Of a DNA stretch of 64,000 nucleotides, positions 16,837 to 25,866 are shown in pieces (the first letter of the stretch is position 1; each line of letters starts with the position of its first letter). The DNA is taken from contig CAWCCT010000009.1 in NCBI GenBank assembly GCA_963794165.1, positions 310,001-374,000 of the forward strand. Direction: 5' to 3'. The DNA is from PALSA-350 sp963794165. Lineage in GTDB: Bacteria; Acidobacteriota; Terriglobia; Terriglobales; Acidobacteriaceae. A program made the translations under genes and the position numbers. The notes under the pieces are model-generated. The model was not told the DNA's origin. It saw only the letters and a program-made list of their open reading frames with translations, and did not search any database.

Positions 16837-17286
16837 ATGCATACTTGGAGTCCGTTCATGATCCCCCTGGGGGCATTTGTAGTGGCTATCGTAGCCATCA
16901 TTGCCGGAGTTGCAGCGGAAGCAAACAGAGTGAGGCTTCGGGCCGAACAGCGCATGGCGATGGTGGCTCGTGGGATGAGCGCCGACGATATAGACAAGTT
17001 GCTAGGCAAGAGAGCCGACGACGCTAAACCGGCGAGAGACCCGATACAGAGTCTTGTGAACACCCGCAGGACGGCAATCGTGCTGATATCGAGTGGGGCA
17101 GGGTTGAGTCTCTTTTTCCTGGTATTGACTTGGATTCTGGGCGTCCATGAAATTTTGTCGGGGGCAGCTGTCGGTTTGATCCCACTGACGATTGGGGCCG
17201 GCTTCCTGATCGACTACAACTTGCAGAAGCGCGACCTGTCGCGCTTCGGCCTCGAGGTAGGGCAAGGAGAATCGCCGCGCATTTGA
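16837..17286 (+). CDS. DUF6249-like small membrane protein
   Basis: The 149-residue protein has three membrane helices: MIPLGAFVVAIVAIIAGVA, AIVLISSGAGLSLFFLVL and AAVGLIPLTIGAGFLIDY. Between helices 1 and 2 is a charged stretch (EQRMAMVARGMSADDIDKLL). This layout matches a DUF6249-type family often found beside ECF sigma factors in Acidobacteriota and Bacteroidota. An AGGAAGG ribosome-binding site precedes the ATG. It is divergent from the sigma-factor gene, so it may be a sigma target or part of the same signalling unit. No biochemical role is known to me. Confidence 0.7.
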   Translation: MHTWSPFMIPLGAFVVAIVAIIAGVAAEANRVRLRAEQRMAMVARGMSADDIDKLLGKRADDAKPARDPIQSLVNTRRTAIVLISSGAGLSLFFLVLTWILGVHEILSGAAVGLIPLTIGAGFLIDYNLQKRDLSRFGLEVGQGESPRI

Positions 17287-17317
17287 TACCATCACCCCTT
17301 GTACTCAGGAGCGGTGG

Positions 17318-18067
17318 ATGGAACTGATCAAGGATAAGGTTGTCATTGTGACCGGAGCAGCCGCGGGTATCGGCGCCGGAGTAGCGAAGCTGTTTACCGA
17401 GGGCGGCGCCCATGTATTTCTCACCGACCTGGACGGACCGGGTGTCAAGAAGCACGCAGCGGCTCTGCACGGGAAACCAGGCTCGGCGTTTGGTTTTGAA
17501 GCCAATGCTCGCAGTCGTGATGCCATGGAGAAAGTTGTTGAGGATGCGCTCAAACGCTTTGGCCGCGTCGATGTTTTGATCAACAATGCCGGCATTTATC
17601 CTCGCCAGCCTTTCCTGGAAATGACAGAAGAGCAGTGGGACACCATGCAGGACATCAACCTGAAGAGTGTCTTTCATTGCACAAAACTCGTCATGCCCCA
17701 TATGGTTAAGCAGCGGTCGGGGGCCGTCGTAAATATCTCCTCGGTAACGTTCTTTACCGGGTTGGAGAACTTGACCCATTACGTCGCGACGAAGGGCGGA
17801 ATTATCGGTTTCACGCGTTCGCTGGCCAGAGAGATGGGGGAGCATAACGTCCGCATCAACTGCATAACTCCTGGTGCAATCGAAACCGAGGGAGAGAAAA
17901 AGCTTATGTCCAAGGAGGAATCGGATCGCTTTCTTGGGCGGCAAAGTCTTAAGCGTCGTATAACCCCGCTCGATATTGCCCGCGTCTGTTTGTTTCTCTC
18001 GACAGAGTTAAGCGATGCCATGACCGGCCAAAACCTGAACGTCGATGGCGGCTGGGTCATGTACTGA
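17318..18067 (+). CDS. Short-chain dehydrogenase/reductase (classical SDR)
   Basis: The 249-residue length is standard. It has the cofactor motif VTGAAAGIGAG, NNAG (VLINNAGIYPRQ), the catalytic Ser in VNISSVTFF and the Tyr-x3-Lys pair in YVATKGG. The C-terminus has the usual PGAIETEG and NVDGGWVMY. Asp in FLTDLDG after strand 2 favours NAD over NADP. It is an oxidoreductase of unknown substrate in the FabG/3-oxoacyl reductase-like group. AGGAG lies 7 nt before the ATG. It converges on the isomerase gene across a repeat-filled gap. Confidence 0.9.
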   Translation: MELIKDKVVIVTGAAAGIGAGVAKLFTEGGAHVFLTDLDGPGVKKHAAALHGKPGSAFGFEANARSRDAMEKVVEDALKRFGRVDVLINNAGIYPRQPFLEMTEEQWDTMQDINLKSVFHCTKLVMPHMVKQRSGAVVNISSVTFFTGLENLTHYVATKGGIIGFTRSLAREMGEHNVRINCITPGAIETEGEKKLMSKEESDRFLGRQSLKRRITPLDIARVCLFLSTELSDAMTGQNLNVDGGWVMY

Positions 18068-18422
18068 TCTCAACCCTCCGCTTGTCATCCCGACCGGAGC
18101 GTAGCGGAGTGGAGGGACCTGCGGTTCTCTGCAACCAGCATCTGCTGCTGAGGAACGCTCAACTCTCCGCTTGTCATCCCGAGATCCTGTGACTTTGTCG
18201 ATCTTCTCGTGTTTTTTCAATCCTCCAGAAAGGCGTCATCCTGAGCGAAGCACCTCGCCGATCTATCACATATCAGAGAGTTTCATGGCGCGAAGTCGAA
18301 GGACCCCGGCGACGCTTGTTGGCCGATGCTCTTCGGAGCTTTCCGGTCACAAACTACAAGGGAAATTAAAGAAGTCACAGCCTCCGACCGAAGCGTAGCG
18401 TAGTGGAGGGACCTGCGGTTTC
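18068..18422. repeat. Cluster of dispersed TCATCCCGA...GGACCTGCGG repeats in a convergent gap
   Basis: This 355-bp gap holds no gene. It contains a full unit at 18080-18125 (TTGTCATCCCGACCGGAGCG, then TAGCGGAGTGGAGGGACCTG), a second partial unit at 18170-18260 and a third end at 18385-18421 (GTAGTGGAGGGACCTGCGG). The stretch 18188-18242 (GTGACTTTGTCGATCTTCTC, then CCAGAAAGGCGTCATCCTGA) recurs at 24722-24802 with an extra segment. These are interspersed repeats of this genome, probably non-autonomous. Confidence 0.75.
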
Positions 18423-19343
18423 CTAATCCGGTCCAATCAACGGTCTTAGGTATTGAGCGCTGACGGAGAGCGCCTGTTTCCGATGAGCCAGATCAATTTC
18501 AAACTCCCGCTCTTCTACTTCCACACAGACCGGGCCGTCATACCCTGAATCCTTAAGTGCACCGAGAAATTTTGCCCAGTCGATGTCCCCACGTCCAGGA
18601 AGCTTCGGGGTATGGAACTCGAGGGGATGTGCCAGGATGCCCACCTGATCCAGTCGCTTCCGATCGACCGCAACGTCCTTCAGATGAACGCGAAAAATGC
18701 GGGAAGAAAATTCCCGCAGGGGGGCAATATAGTCCATCTGCTGCCACACCAGATGCGACGGATCGTAATTAAGCCCGAAGTTAGGGCTCGGGATCTCCTG
18801 GAACATGCGCCGCCAGATCGCGGGACTAAACGCCAGGTTTTTGCCCCCAGGCCACTCGTCGGCAGTAAAGAGCATAGGGCAGTTCTCGATGGCGATACGA
18901 ATTCCCTGATCTTCTGCGTAAGAGACCAAATCTCTCCAGACAGATAGAAGGCGAGGCCAATTTTCGTCCACGGACCGGGTCCAGTCCCGCCCCACAAACG
19001 TGCTCACGACCGTGAGGTCGAGCATCCTGGCCGCGGTGATGACGCGCCTGAGGTGCAAGGCCGCCACTTCGCCTTCTTCCAGGTTCGGTGAAAGCAGATT
19101 CGGATAATAGCCCAGGCCGCTGATATCCATGCCGTTTGCTGCGGCGAGACCTAAGACCCGCGAAGCGTCCGTACCGTCAAAATTGCTGACGTCGATGTGG
19201 GTTACGCCCGCGTAGCGGCGATCGGCCTTGCCCGGAGGCCAGCACATCAGCTCTACACACGTGTAGCCGGTAGTCTTGCCCACGGCGAATACTTCCTCGA
19301 GCGTAAGCTCGGGCACGATAGCGCTCATAAAACCGAGTTGCAT
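18423..19343 (-). CDS. Sugar phosphate isomerase/epimerase (xylose isomerase-like TIM barrel)
   Basis: The ATG at 19343, preceded by GGAG, gives 306 residues; the frame stays open further upstream but that part looks non-coding. The fold is AP_endonuc_2/xylose isomerase-like TIM barrel: LTLEEVFAVGKTTGYTCVEL, VVSTFVGRDWTRS, metal-ligand segments IAIENCPML, FGLNYDPSHLVWQ and FRVHLKDV, then GRGDIDWAKFLGAL and VCVEVEERE. Relatives isomerise sugars or inositols, and some act on keto-sugars. Glu, Asp and His ligands all appear kept. Substrate is unknown. It points away from the M23 peptidase gene. Confidence 0.85.
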   Translation of the reverse strand: MQLGFMSAIVPELTLEEVFAVGKTTGYTCVELMCWPPGKADRRYAGVTHIDVSNFDGTDASRVLGLAAANGMDISGLGYYPNLLSPNLEEGEVAALHLRRVITAARMLDLTVVSTFVGRDWTRSVDENWPRLLSVWRDLVSYAEDQGIRIAIENCPMLFTADEWPGGKNLAFSPAIWRRMFQEIPSPNFGLNYDPSHLVWQQMDYIAPLREFSSRIFRVHLKDVAVDRKRLDQVGILAHPLEFHTPKLPGRGDIDWAKFLGALKDSGYDGPVCVEVEEREFEIDLAHRKQALSVSAQYLRPLIGPD

Positions 19344-19429
19344 GATCTCCGATTCTACTGCGATGGCCGCGCCGTGGTTTCGCTTATACAATTCAGGAAC
19401 CCTTCCGAAACACTGGGCTGAGGCGAACA

Positions 19430-20608
19430 ATGAAGCTTCCACGAATCTCGCTGCTTTCGCTGATTTTTCCCGCCCTGATGGTTCCCGGTTCCTATGGGCA
19501 CGCCGAGGTTTCAGAACAGATGACGCCTCTGCTGCTCGCGGTGCAGGATGCTCCGGTACCTTTCATGGGCTCAGACGGGCGCGTCCACCTGGTGTACGAA
19601 CTGGAAATGACCAACTTCTCGAGCGCCGACATCCTGGTTGAGAAGGTGGAGGTCCTCAGCGATGGTGTCAATCTGCAAACTCTCGACACTACTGCTGTTG
19701 CCGAACGTCTTCAGCCCGCCGGGACGCGCGAATCGGTGGGCACGCTGGCCAAGAGCACACGGGCGCTACTCTTTCTCAACGTCGTGCTTGCTCCCGGAGC
19801 CAAAGTTCCCGCGGAACTTTCCCATCGCGTCGTGCTAAAGGCGAGCGCCGCCCCGCCGGGGCAGCAGGAGTTCGACCAAGTCGGCGGCAAGACCACGGTG
19901 GATCGCCGTCCGGTGGCCTCCCTCGGTCCTCCGCTGCGCGGAATGCGTTACATCTCAGCAGACTCCTGCTGCGATGCAACTCGTCATACGCGGGCGGCCC
20001 TGCCAGTCAACGGCCGCGTGTGGCTAGCTCAACGCTACGCGGTCGACTGGGAGCAAACCGATGTCGGCGGCCATATCTACGCCGGACCCCGCGATAAGCT
20101 CGAAAGTTACGCCATCTTTGGCCAGCCGGTTCTGGCCGTAGCCACCGCTGTCGTCGTCTCCGTCATCGACGGAGAGCCGGAGCAAACCCCGGGCAATTAT
20201 CCGACCAACATCGCGCTGGATAAAGCCGATGGCAACAGCGTCGTTCTCGATCTCGGCCATCAGCGCTACGCGGTCTACGCCCACATGCAGCCGGGCAGCC
20301 TCAAGGTTCATCGCGGTGACAAAGTTCAGCTGGGCCAGGTGATCGGGTTAGTCGGTGACACCGGCAATTCAATCGTGCCCCACCTGCACTTCCAGGTGAT
20401 GGATGGGCCTTCCTCTTTTTCTTCTAACGGGCTTCCCTATGAGATCAGCGAGTTCCAGGTAACCGGGGCCACTGCCGGCGGCACCAAGGCTTTCGACGAG
20501 GCGGAAACCAACGGAACTCCGCTTCCCGTAACTCCGGTTGTACCGCCGCGTACGGTGAAGCAGGCCATGCCGCTGGATCAACTCATCATCTCCTTTGCGA
20601 CGCACTAA
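19430..20608 (+). CDS. Exported M23-family metallopeptidase-like protein
   Basis: The 392-residue protein starts with a signal peptide (LLSLIFPALMVPGSYGHAE). Residues about 30-150 form a beta-rich domain with no clear name. Residues about 180-350 are a peptidase M23/LytM domain: RYAVDWEQTD, NSVVLDLGHQRYAVYAHMQP and GQVIGLVGDTGNSIVPHLHF, with His318 and His320 as the HxH ligands. Typical M23 enzymes cut peptidoglycan cross-links using zinc. The first metal His of the usual HxxxD is replaced here (QRYAVDWE), so activity is not certain. It converges on the ligand-gated channel gene with a 6-bp gap. Confidence 0.82.
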   Translation: MKLPRISLLSLIFPALMVPGSYGHAEVSEQMTPLLLAVQDAPVPFMGSDGRVHLVYELEMTNFSSADILVEKVEVLSDGVNLQTLDTTAVAERLQPAGTRESVGTLAKSTRALLFLNVVLAPGAKVPAELSHRVVLKASAAPPGQQEFDQVGGKTTVDRRPVASLGPPLRGMRYISADSCCDATRHTRAALPVNGRVWLAQRYAVDWEQTDVGGHIYAGPRDKLESYAIFGQPVLAVATAVVVSVIDGEPEQTPGNYPTNIALDKADGNSVVLDLGHQRYAVYAHMQPGSLKVHRGDKVQLGQVIGLVGDTGNSIVPHLHFQVMDGPSSFSSNGLPYEISEFQVTGATAGGTKAFDEAETNGTPLPVTPVVPPRTVKQAMPLDQLIISFATH

Positions 20609-20614
20609 ATCTTT

Positions 20615-21676
20615 CTACGCCAGAAAATGAATCGCCAAAACTGAAAGCACCCCGAAATACGCCAAAGGGTAAGCCCATTTACCTGCGGAGTGCAGGCTTA
20701 TCGCCAGCGGTCGCCGCCCGTGTTTCTGCAGCAGAAAGACGAAAGTAATCTCGAAAATACCGAGGAAGCAGAAGATGAAACTCGCCAGAAAGACGGCATC
20801 GAAAAAAGTGAGGTAGCCCACTCTCGGCAGGTCCCGCGTGACCGCAAATTGGAAAGCGATCATCGACAGAAGCATGGTCATGGGGATTTTCAGAGTCCAG
20901 TCGAACTCTTTGACATCGATCCAGAAAACGACCACAGGAATGATGGTGATCATGATCAGTGGCAGGAGGATCTTCCAGAGGTAGAAGCCTGATCGCCGGG
21001 TAGCTGTAATCTGGAAGAGCGCTTCGTGCGTCGCGGGCTGGTAGGGATCGCCTGTCAACTTGTCCGCGGTATATTTCAAATCTTCCATGTGCCACGCGGC
21101 GAGCTCTGTGTGCTGCTCCGGGCTGATTCCCGTCCCCGGGAGAGGCTGGGGGGCGAATCGAATCTGCGTAGCCGTAGAGAGGAACGGCTGAAATTCGAAC
21201 TGCAGCACCTGGGTGTCAAAGGGAAATCTTTTCAACTGAAAGTCATTGGAGTAGACAGCCTCGAATCGTTCCCGGTAGGTGACCATGCCATTTCTGTCTG
21301 CTTCCAGGGTGTATTGATTTGTCCTGTGGGTAATCGTATTGGCGCCTTCAATCGCTGGAGCCCAAAGCTCCTCCAGGCGGAAGGTGCGGGGCGGCTCTTG
21401 CTCATGGTTACCGCTTGTTTGCGTGGGCGGTAACGCCAGGCGGGGATCCTGCCACTGGCCGGTTAAAAAGCCGCCAACCTCAAAGGTTTCCCGAGTCTCA
21501 TCGATGCCTACAAAGTTGGTGATGTAAAGCCCCACCGAGACGTCAACCGGGGTTTTACCGCCGGTCGGCGATTGGCGAAGATCGACAGTGGGTTTCGTCG
21601 CCGCTGCGTTCGCGAACGCCGGCGCCAGCAAGCAGAGGATGATTTGCCCTGCAAGGTAAAAGACAGGTCGCTTCAT
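20615..21676 (-). CDS. Prokaryotic pentameric ligand-gated ion channel homologue (Cys-loop receptor fold)
   Basis: The 353-residue protein has the layout of GLIC/ELIC channels. A signal peptide ends near AFANAAA. An extracellular beta-sandwich spans about 30-225 and includes the family hallmark FPFD (151-154) in FQLKRFPFDTQVLQFEF, and LWAPAIEGAN. Four helices follow: M1 231-253, M2 261-280 (KIPMTMLLSMIAFQF), M3 288-316 and M4 335-352. The two Cys of the eukaryotic Cys loop are absent, as in other bacterial members. Aligned by the LP after M2, the position of the ELIC selectivity Glu before M2 is Trp260. Ligand and ion are unknown. It may share a transcript with the Nudix gene. Confidence 0.85.
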   Translation of the reverse strand: MKRPVFYLAGQIILCLLAPAFANAAATKPTVDLRQSPTGGKTPVDVSVGLYITNFVGIDETRETFEVGGFLTGQWQDPRLALPPTQTSGNHEQEPPRTFRLEELWAPAIEGANTITHRTNQYTLEADRNGMVTYRERFEAVYSNDFQLKRFPFDTQVLQFEFQPFLSTATQIRFAPQPLPGTGISPEQHTELAAWHMEDLKYTADKLTGDPYQPATHEALFQITATRRSGFYLWKILLPLIMITIIPVVVFWIDVKEFDWTLKIPMTMLLSMIAFQFAVTRDLPRVGYLTFFDAVFLASFIFCFLGIFEITFVFLLQKHGRRPLAISLHSAGKWAYPLAYFGVLSVLAIHFLA

Positions 21677-21741
21677 GAAGGCTGTCCAAAAAGGGAATAC
21701 CCACTGTAGCAGACCAGGTTGATTCTGTTATGAACGCTCGC

Positions 21742-22287
21742 TCAACCTCGCTCAGAGCTTTGACGCCACAGGCGGTAGCCGGCCCAGGCCGCGAGGGTAC
21801 AAACGTCGCGAATCTCCCCATTGCCGAGCTTCTGCTCGAAGACCGCGATGGGCAGCCGGACAATCTCCATATCAGATTCTTCGGGATCCCGCTCGAATGG
21901 GCCCGGCACAAGCTCTTCGGCGACAAAGACGTGCTGGCGCTGGCGGGTGAAGCCATAGGCGATCCACATCCAGGGCAACTCCGTCATACGGCCCGCGGTC
22001 AGCCCGGTCTCTTCGCGCAGTTCGCCTCGGGCCAGCGCCTCGGGCTCTATGTTGTCTGCTTCCCATCCGCCCTGGGGGAGTTCGAGCGCTCGTTCCCCGA
22101 TGGTGTAGCGGAACTGCTCGACCAGCCAGATGTGGTCGCCATCAATGGGCAAAATGATCGCGCAATCCTGTTTATCGACTACGCTGTAAATGCCATGGGC
22201 TCCGTTACTGCGCTCAATGCCATCTTCGCGCAGACGTAACCAGGGATTTCGATAGACCTCGCGGCTAGAAAGAGTGCGGATCGCCAT
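21742..22287 (-). CDS. Nudix hydrolase (ADP-ribose/ADP-sugar pyrophosphatase type)
   Basis: The 181-residue protein carries a Nudix box at GGWEADNIEPEALARGELRE followed by ETGL, with the metal-binding Glu cluster present. The Arg of the usual REL is a Gly, a change I have seen in some relatives. The N-terminal strands (VYRNPWLRLREDGIE, VVDKQDCAIILPIDGDHIWL, VEQFRYTIGERALELPQGG) match ADP-ribose pyrophosphatases (NudF-like). It would hydrolyse nucleoside-diphosphate-linked substrates in the cytoplasm. It lies 47 bp after the tetR-like gene on the same strand and 65 bp before the channel gene. Confidence 0.88.
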   Translation of the reverse strand: MAIRTLSSREVYRNPWLRLREDGIERSNGAHGIYSVVDKQDCAIILPIDGDHIWLVEQFRYTIGERALELPQGGWEADNIEPEALARGELREETGLTAGRMTELPWMWIAYGFTRQRQHVFVAEELVPGPFERDPEESDMEIVRLPIAVFEQKLGNGEIRDVCTLAAWAGYRLWRQSSERG

Positions 22288-22334
22288 GTCTTAGGATGGC
22301 AGGGAAGATTGGAAGGGAGCAAGTCAAGCAGACA

Positions 22335-22946
22335 TCAGCTCACCTCCAGGCTCTGCAGGAATCCGGCCAGGTGTTTGCCGACCATGTGCAGAGGTTCGCG
22401 TGTCCTTTCCATGCGCGACATCATCACTGCTCCTTCCAGGCCGGCGATGACGACCGTCGCGACAGCGGCCGGATCGATCTCGTCGCGTAGCTCGCCGTTC
22501 TGCTGTCCTTCGTGCACAATATCGGCGATGCCGGCGCGCCACTGATTGAGCGCCGCGCGGGCTTTGCCGCGCAGGACCTCATTTCCATCGTCGCTATCAA
22601 TCGCAGTGTTGAGCACCGGGCAGCCTCCGGGCAAAGTGCGCGGTGGCTGCTCGACAAAATTCTTCACCAGCAGCAAGAGCTTTTCGATCGCGGTAGCGCA
22701 GTTTTCTATTCCCCGCCGGCGCGGCTCATTCACCGTTTCCCATGCGTAGTCAAAAGCCGCGGCCGCGAGATCCTCCTTGCTCTCAAAGTGGCGATACAGC
22801 CCGCCCTTTTCGAGTCCAGTGGCGGCCATGAGTTCAGACATCGAGGTGCCGGCGTAGCCGCGGCGATTGAAAACTGCGGCCGACTGCTCCACGATGCGCC
22901 GCCGGGTACCTTCCCCCCGGGCAGATTTCGCTTTTTGGACCTTCAT
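22335..22946 (-). CDS. TetR/AcrR-family transcriptional repressor
   Basis: The 203-residue protein has an N-terminal TetR helix-turn-helix: GTRRRIVEQSAAVFNRRGYA, then TSMSELMAATGLEKGGLYRHF. The C-terminal domain resembles the LfrR/YxaF group (NFVEQPPRTLPGGCPVLNTA). It is divergent from an MFS efflux gene. A 12-bp palindrome, GACCGATCGGTC, sits 6 bp before its start. This is the usual plan of a drug- or metabolite-responsive repressor controlling its own gene and a neighbouring exporter. Confidence 0.92.
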   Translation of the reverse strand: MKVQKAKSARGEGTRRRIVEQSAAVFNRRGYAGTSMSELMAATGLEKGGLYRHFESKEDLAAAAFDYAWETVNEPRRRGIENCATAIEKLLLLVKNFVEQPPRTLPGGCPVLNTAIDSDDGNEVLRGKARAALNQWRAGIADIVHEGQQNGELRDEIDPAAVATVVIAGLEGAVMMSRMERTREPLHMVGKHLAGFLQSLEVS

Positions 22947-22952
22947 TTTTGC

Positions 22953-22964
22953 GACCGATCGGTC
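22953..22964. promoter_or_regulatory. TetR operator candidate GACCGATCGGTC
   Basis: A perfect 12-bp palindrome lies between the divergent tetR-like start (22946) and the MFS start (23008). GACCGNNCGGTC-type half-sites are typical operators for TetR regulators of this group. A TATACA at 22969-22974 could be the -10 of the MFS promoter, placing the operator within the promoter. Confidence 0.6.
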
Positions 22965-23007
22965 TCATTATACATCTCAGACCTATCTATCACTGGAGAG
23001 CTCACGC

Positions 23008-24624
23008 TTGGCCACAGCGACCGCGGAATTGGAGTCCGTACCAACGACCCCGAGCACCAGGCAGGTGAATCCGTGGGCGGTGGCTTTGACGGTCACGTTG
23101 GCCACCTTCATGGAGCTGCTGGATACGTCGATTGCCAACGTCTCGCTTCCCCACATTGCAGGCGGTTTGGGGCGTAGCTTCGATGAGACCACCTGGGTTC
23201 TGACCTCCTACCTGGTGGCCAATGCGGTAGTGCTGCCCATGAGCGCATGGCTGAGCCGCGCACTGGGACGAAAGCGTTACTACATGATCAGCGTGGGCTT
23301 GTTCACGGCCACCTCCTTTTTGTGTGGAATCGCGCCCAGCCTCAACTTCCTGGTGATTTTCCGCGTGCTGCAGGGCATTGGTGGCGGCGGCCTGGCTCCG
23401 GTGGAGCAGGCGATCCTGGTCGATACCTTTCCCGCGAACAAACGAGCCGCGGCCTTTGCCCTCTATAGCGTGGCCATCGTTACGGCCCCCGCAATCGGAC
23501 CTCCGTTAGGTGGCTGGATCACGGACAGTTTCTCCTGGCGCTGGGTTTTCTTTATCAACGTCCCGATTGGCCTGATATCGCTGCTCCTCAGCAGCCGGCT
23601 GGTGAGCGATCCGCCCGCGTTTAAAGCGGAGGTAGCTGCGGCCAAGCGGCTGGGTAAGCTCCGCGTAGATTACATAGGCATTCTGCTGATCGCGCTGGGC
23701 TTCGCGTTCTTGGAGTTTGTGCTTGATCGAGGCCAGATCGACGACTGGTTTGGCAGCTCTTTGATCACGACCATGTTTGTAGCAGCGATTGTCTGCCTTG
23801 TGCTCGCGGTCTGGTGGGAATTGCGAGTGCCTGATCCAGTCGTGGAACTCGCGCTGCTTCGGGAAAGAAATTTCGCTTTTGCAAATATTTTCTATTTCCT
23901 CTTTGGTTTTGTACTTTTCGGCAGCACAACCATGATTCCGGAGATTCTGCAGAGTCTCTATGGCTACACAGCCACGGATGCGGGGCTAGTGTTGGGGCCA
24001 GGCGCAGCGGTCATTACGGTGTTGGCTCCCATCGTTGCCATCTTGACGCAAAAGGGCAAGGTCAGTCCGCGGTGGCTCATTGCCTTCAGTTTCGCCGTAG
24101 TTGCGTTATCGATGCTGTACTACAGTGGATTTACCTTGCAGACCAACTACACCCACTATGCGCTGGCCCGCGCGCTGCAAGGCTTTGGCTACGCCTTCCT
24201 GTTTGTGCCGGTGAGCGTTCTCGCCTATTCCTATCTACCTCCCGGAAAAAACAATAAAGGCTCGAGCCTGACCAATCTGGCGCGTAACTGGGGCGGGAGT
24301 TTCGGCGTGGCGTTCATCACCACCATGCATGAAAGGCGTACAGACCTGCACAGCGATCGGCTAGCGCAGAGCGCCGATTTCGGTTCGCCCCTGTTTCACT
24401 CCCGCACCGATTCCTTGACCAGGACTTTCGAGCACCTGGGCTTTTCGCACGTTGACGCAACACAGCATGCGCAGGGCATGCTTTACAACCAGCTGAACCA
24501 ACAGGCGAGCCTGATAGGTTTTATGGATTGTTTCCGCATGATGGCGATCGTGGCACTCATCGGCATTCCGCTAGCCCTGGCTACCAAGAGTTTCCGCCCC
24601 GGAGGCGAAGCCGGCGGCCACTGA
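23008..24624 (+). CDS. DHA2-family MFS drug/solute exporter (EmrB/QacA type)
   Basis: The preferred start is TTG at 23008, with GGAGAG 7 nt upstream, giving about 538 residues; the open frame extends to 22867 but that part overlaps tetR. The protein has 14-helix DHA2 features: AVALTVTLATFMELLDTSIA, NVSLPHIAGGLG, motif A-like WLSRALGRKRYY, and motif C-like VTAPAIGPPLGGWI ahead of WRWVFFINVPIGL. The two extra central helices are present. It should export a hydrophobic compound by proton antiport at the inner membrane. It is probably repressed by the divergent TetR protein. No HlyD/EmrA adaptor gene is next to it. Confidence 0.9.
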   Translation: MATATAELESVPTTPSTRQVNPWAVALTVTLATFMELLDTSIANVSLPHIAGGLGRSFDETTWVLTSYLVANAVVLPMSAWLSRALGRKRYYMISVGLFTATSFLCGIAPSLNFLVIFRVLQGIGGGGLAPVEQAILVDTFPANKRAAAFALYSVAIVTAPAIGPPLGGWITDSFSWRWVFFINVPIGLISLLLSSRLVSDPPAFKAEVAAAKRLGKLRVDYIGILLIALGFAFLEFVLDRGQIDDWFGSSLITTMFVAAIVCLVLAVWWELRVPDPVVELALLRERNFAFANIFYFLFGFVLFGSTTMIPEILQSLYGYTATDAGLVLGPGAAVITVLAPIVAILTQKGKVSPRWLIAFSFAVVALSMLYYSGFTLQTNYTHYALARALQGFGYAFLFVPVSVLAYSYLPPGKNNKGSSLTNLARNWGGSFGVAFITTMHERRTDLHSDRLAQSADFGSPLFHSRTDSLTRTFEHLGFSHVDATQHAQGMLYNQLNQQASLIGFMDCFRMMAIVALIGIPLALATKSFRPGGEAGGH

Positions 24625-25109
24625 TATCGCACCGGATGTTCTCATCCAGTGCGAAAGCAGCTCTTGTTCAGCAACCGCTCTGCATGGGAGCGTCCCCCTC
24701 AACTTTGTCATCCCGAGAGCATGTGACTTTTTCGATCTTCTCGTGTTTTTTGACCCGGCCAGATGTTTTTCAATCCCTCCAGAAAGGCGTCATCCTGAGC
24801 GGAGCCGACCTGTCCCACCAGCAACCCAGGGCAAGGTTGCAGGTCGTTTGTTGTTCAGGCCGCCATCATCAGGATCAGCAGACCGGCAACCAGCGTCTGA
24901 GCCACTCTTTTCGCCACTATGCTGCAATCGTCGGGGGAATCAATGCACTTAAACATGACACTCTGCCCTCCTGTGCTTTGTATCAGGGCCCGACTTTAGT
25001 CGGGCCGCAAACAATTGAAAGAAATTGGGCTTCAGCCCCTGCAGCCGCGCTTCCTGCAGAAAATGCGTCGGCAGACACGCAAGGGCTAAAGAGCCTGCAG
25101 GATTGAGCT
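24625..25109. repeat. Gene-free convergent gap filled with dispersed repeats
   Basis: No credible gene lies in these 485 bp. 24700-24802 is a diverged copy of the TCATCCCGAG family and shares a stretch with 18188-18242. 24975-25006 is a GCTTTGTAT ... GGCCCGACTTTAGTCGGGCC unit, with a 9-bp stem (GGCCCGACT/AGTCGGGCC) around TT at 24987-25006. It matches the long palindrome at 28073-28347. 25025-25100 carries GGGCTTCAGCCCCTGCAG-type units. Confidence 0.7.
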
Positions 25110-25841
25110 TTAGATCTGTGCCACCCCACCATCCACGAACAGCTCGATACCATTCACGAAACTCGAATCGCTCGAAGCCAGGAAAAGCGCCGCGGTCGCA
25201 ATCTCCTCCGGGCGTCCGATCTCACCGCGGGGGATCAGCGACGCGAAGTACGTCTTTGCGTCCGGTCCCAGGGGATCGAGAATGGGCGTGTCGATAGTAC
25301 CGGGACTCAACACATTCACCCTGATCTTTCTTTCCTTCAGGTCGACGAGCCATGTTCGCGCAAAAGACCGCACCGCGGCTTTGCTCGCACTATAAACGCT
25401 GAACGCCGCGAAGCCCTTCACCGTGGCGATCGATCCATTCATGAATATCGAACCCCCATCGTTGAACAGGGGCAGCGCTTTCTGCACCGTAAACAGCGTG
25501 CCGCGCACGTTCAGATTGAAGACATTATCAAATTGTTCCGGAGTAATCTCCCCCAACTTTGCCAGTTCACCCATCCCGGCACTGGCAAACAGCACGTCGA
25601 TTTTTCCTTTGGTCTTCTTCACCGTGTCATACAGACGGTCGAGATCGCCCAAGTTTGCGGCATCACCTTGAACCCCGGTGACGTTTCGGCCAATGGCTTT
25701 CACCGCCTCGTCCAGCTTGTCTTTGCGCCGGCCGGTGATGAACACATAGGCGCCCTCTTCCACAAACAGCTTTGCGGTTGCGAGCGCCATGCCTGAGGTC
25801 GCGGCGGTAATTACTGCTACTTTTCCATCCAGTTTTCCCAT
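25110..25841 (-). CDS. SDR-family oxidoreductase with altered glycine motif
   Basis: The ATG at 25841 starts MGKLDGKVAVITAATSGMAL and gives 243 residues. It is a classical SDR: RRKDKLDEAVKAIG after strand 2 (Arg-Arg favouring NADP), FASAGMGELAKLG, MNGSIATVKGFAAFSVYSAS and YSASKAA with the catalytic Tyr and Lys, and NGIELFVDGGVAQI. The nucleotide motif reads TAATSGMALA instead of TGxxxGxG, so two of three glycines are replaced. The NNAG motif reads FASAG. Cofactor binding may be changed. It is 25 bp after a second SDR gene, probably one operon. Confidence 0.87.
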   Translation of the reverse strand: MGKLDGKVAVITAATSGMALATAKLFVEEGAYVFITGRRKDKLDEAVKAIGRNVTGVQGDAANLGDLDRLYDTVKKTKGKIDVLFASAGMGELAKLGEITPEQFDNVFNLNVRGTLFTVQKALPLFNDGGSIFMNGSIATVKGFAAFSVYSASKAAVRSFARTWLVDLKERKIRVNVLSPGTIDTPILDPLGPDAKTYFASLIPRGEIGRPEEIATAALFLASSDSSFVNGIELFVDGGVAQI

Positions 25842-25866
25842 TGCATTCTCCCTCAGCGTTGCTGGG

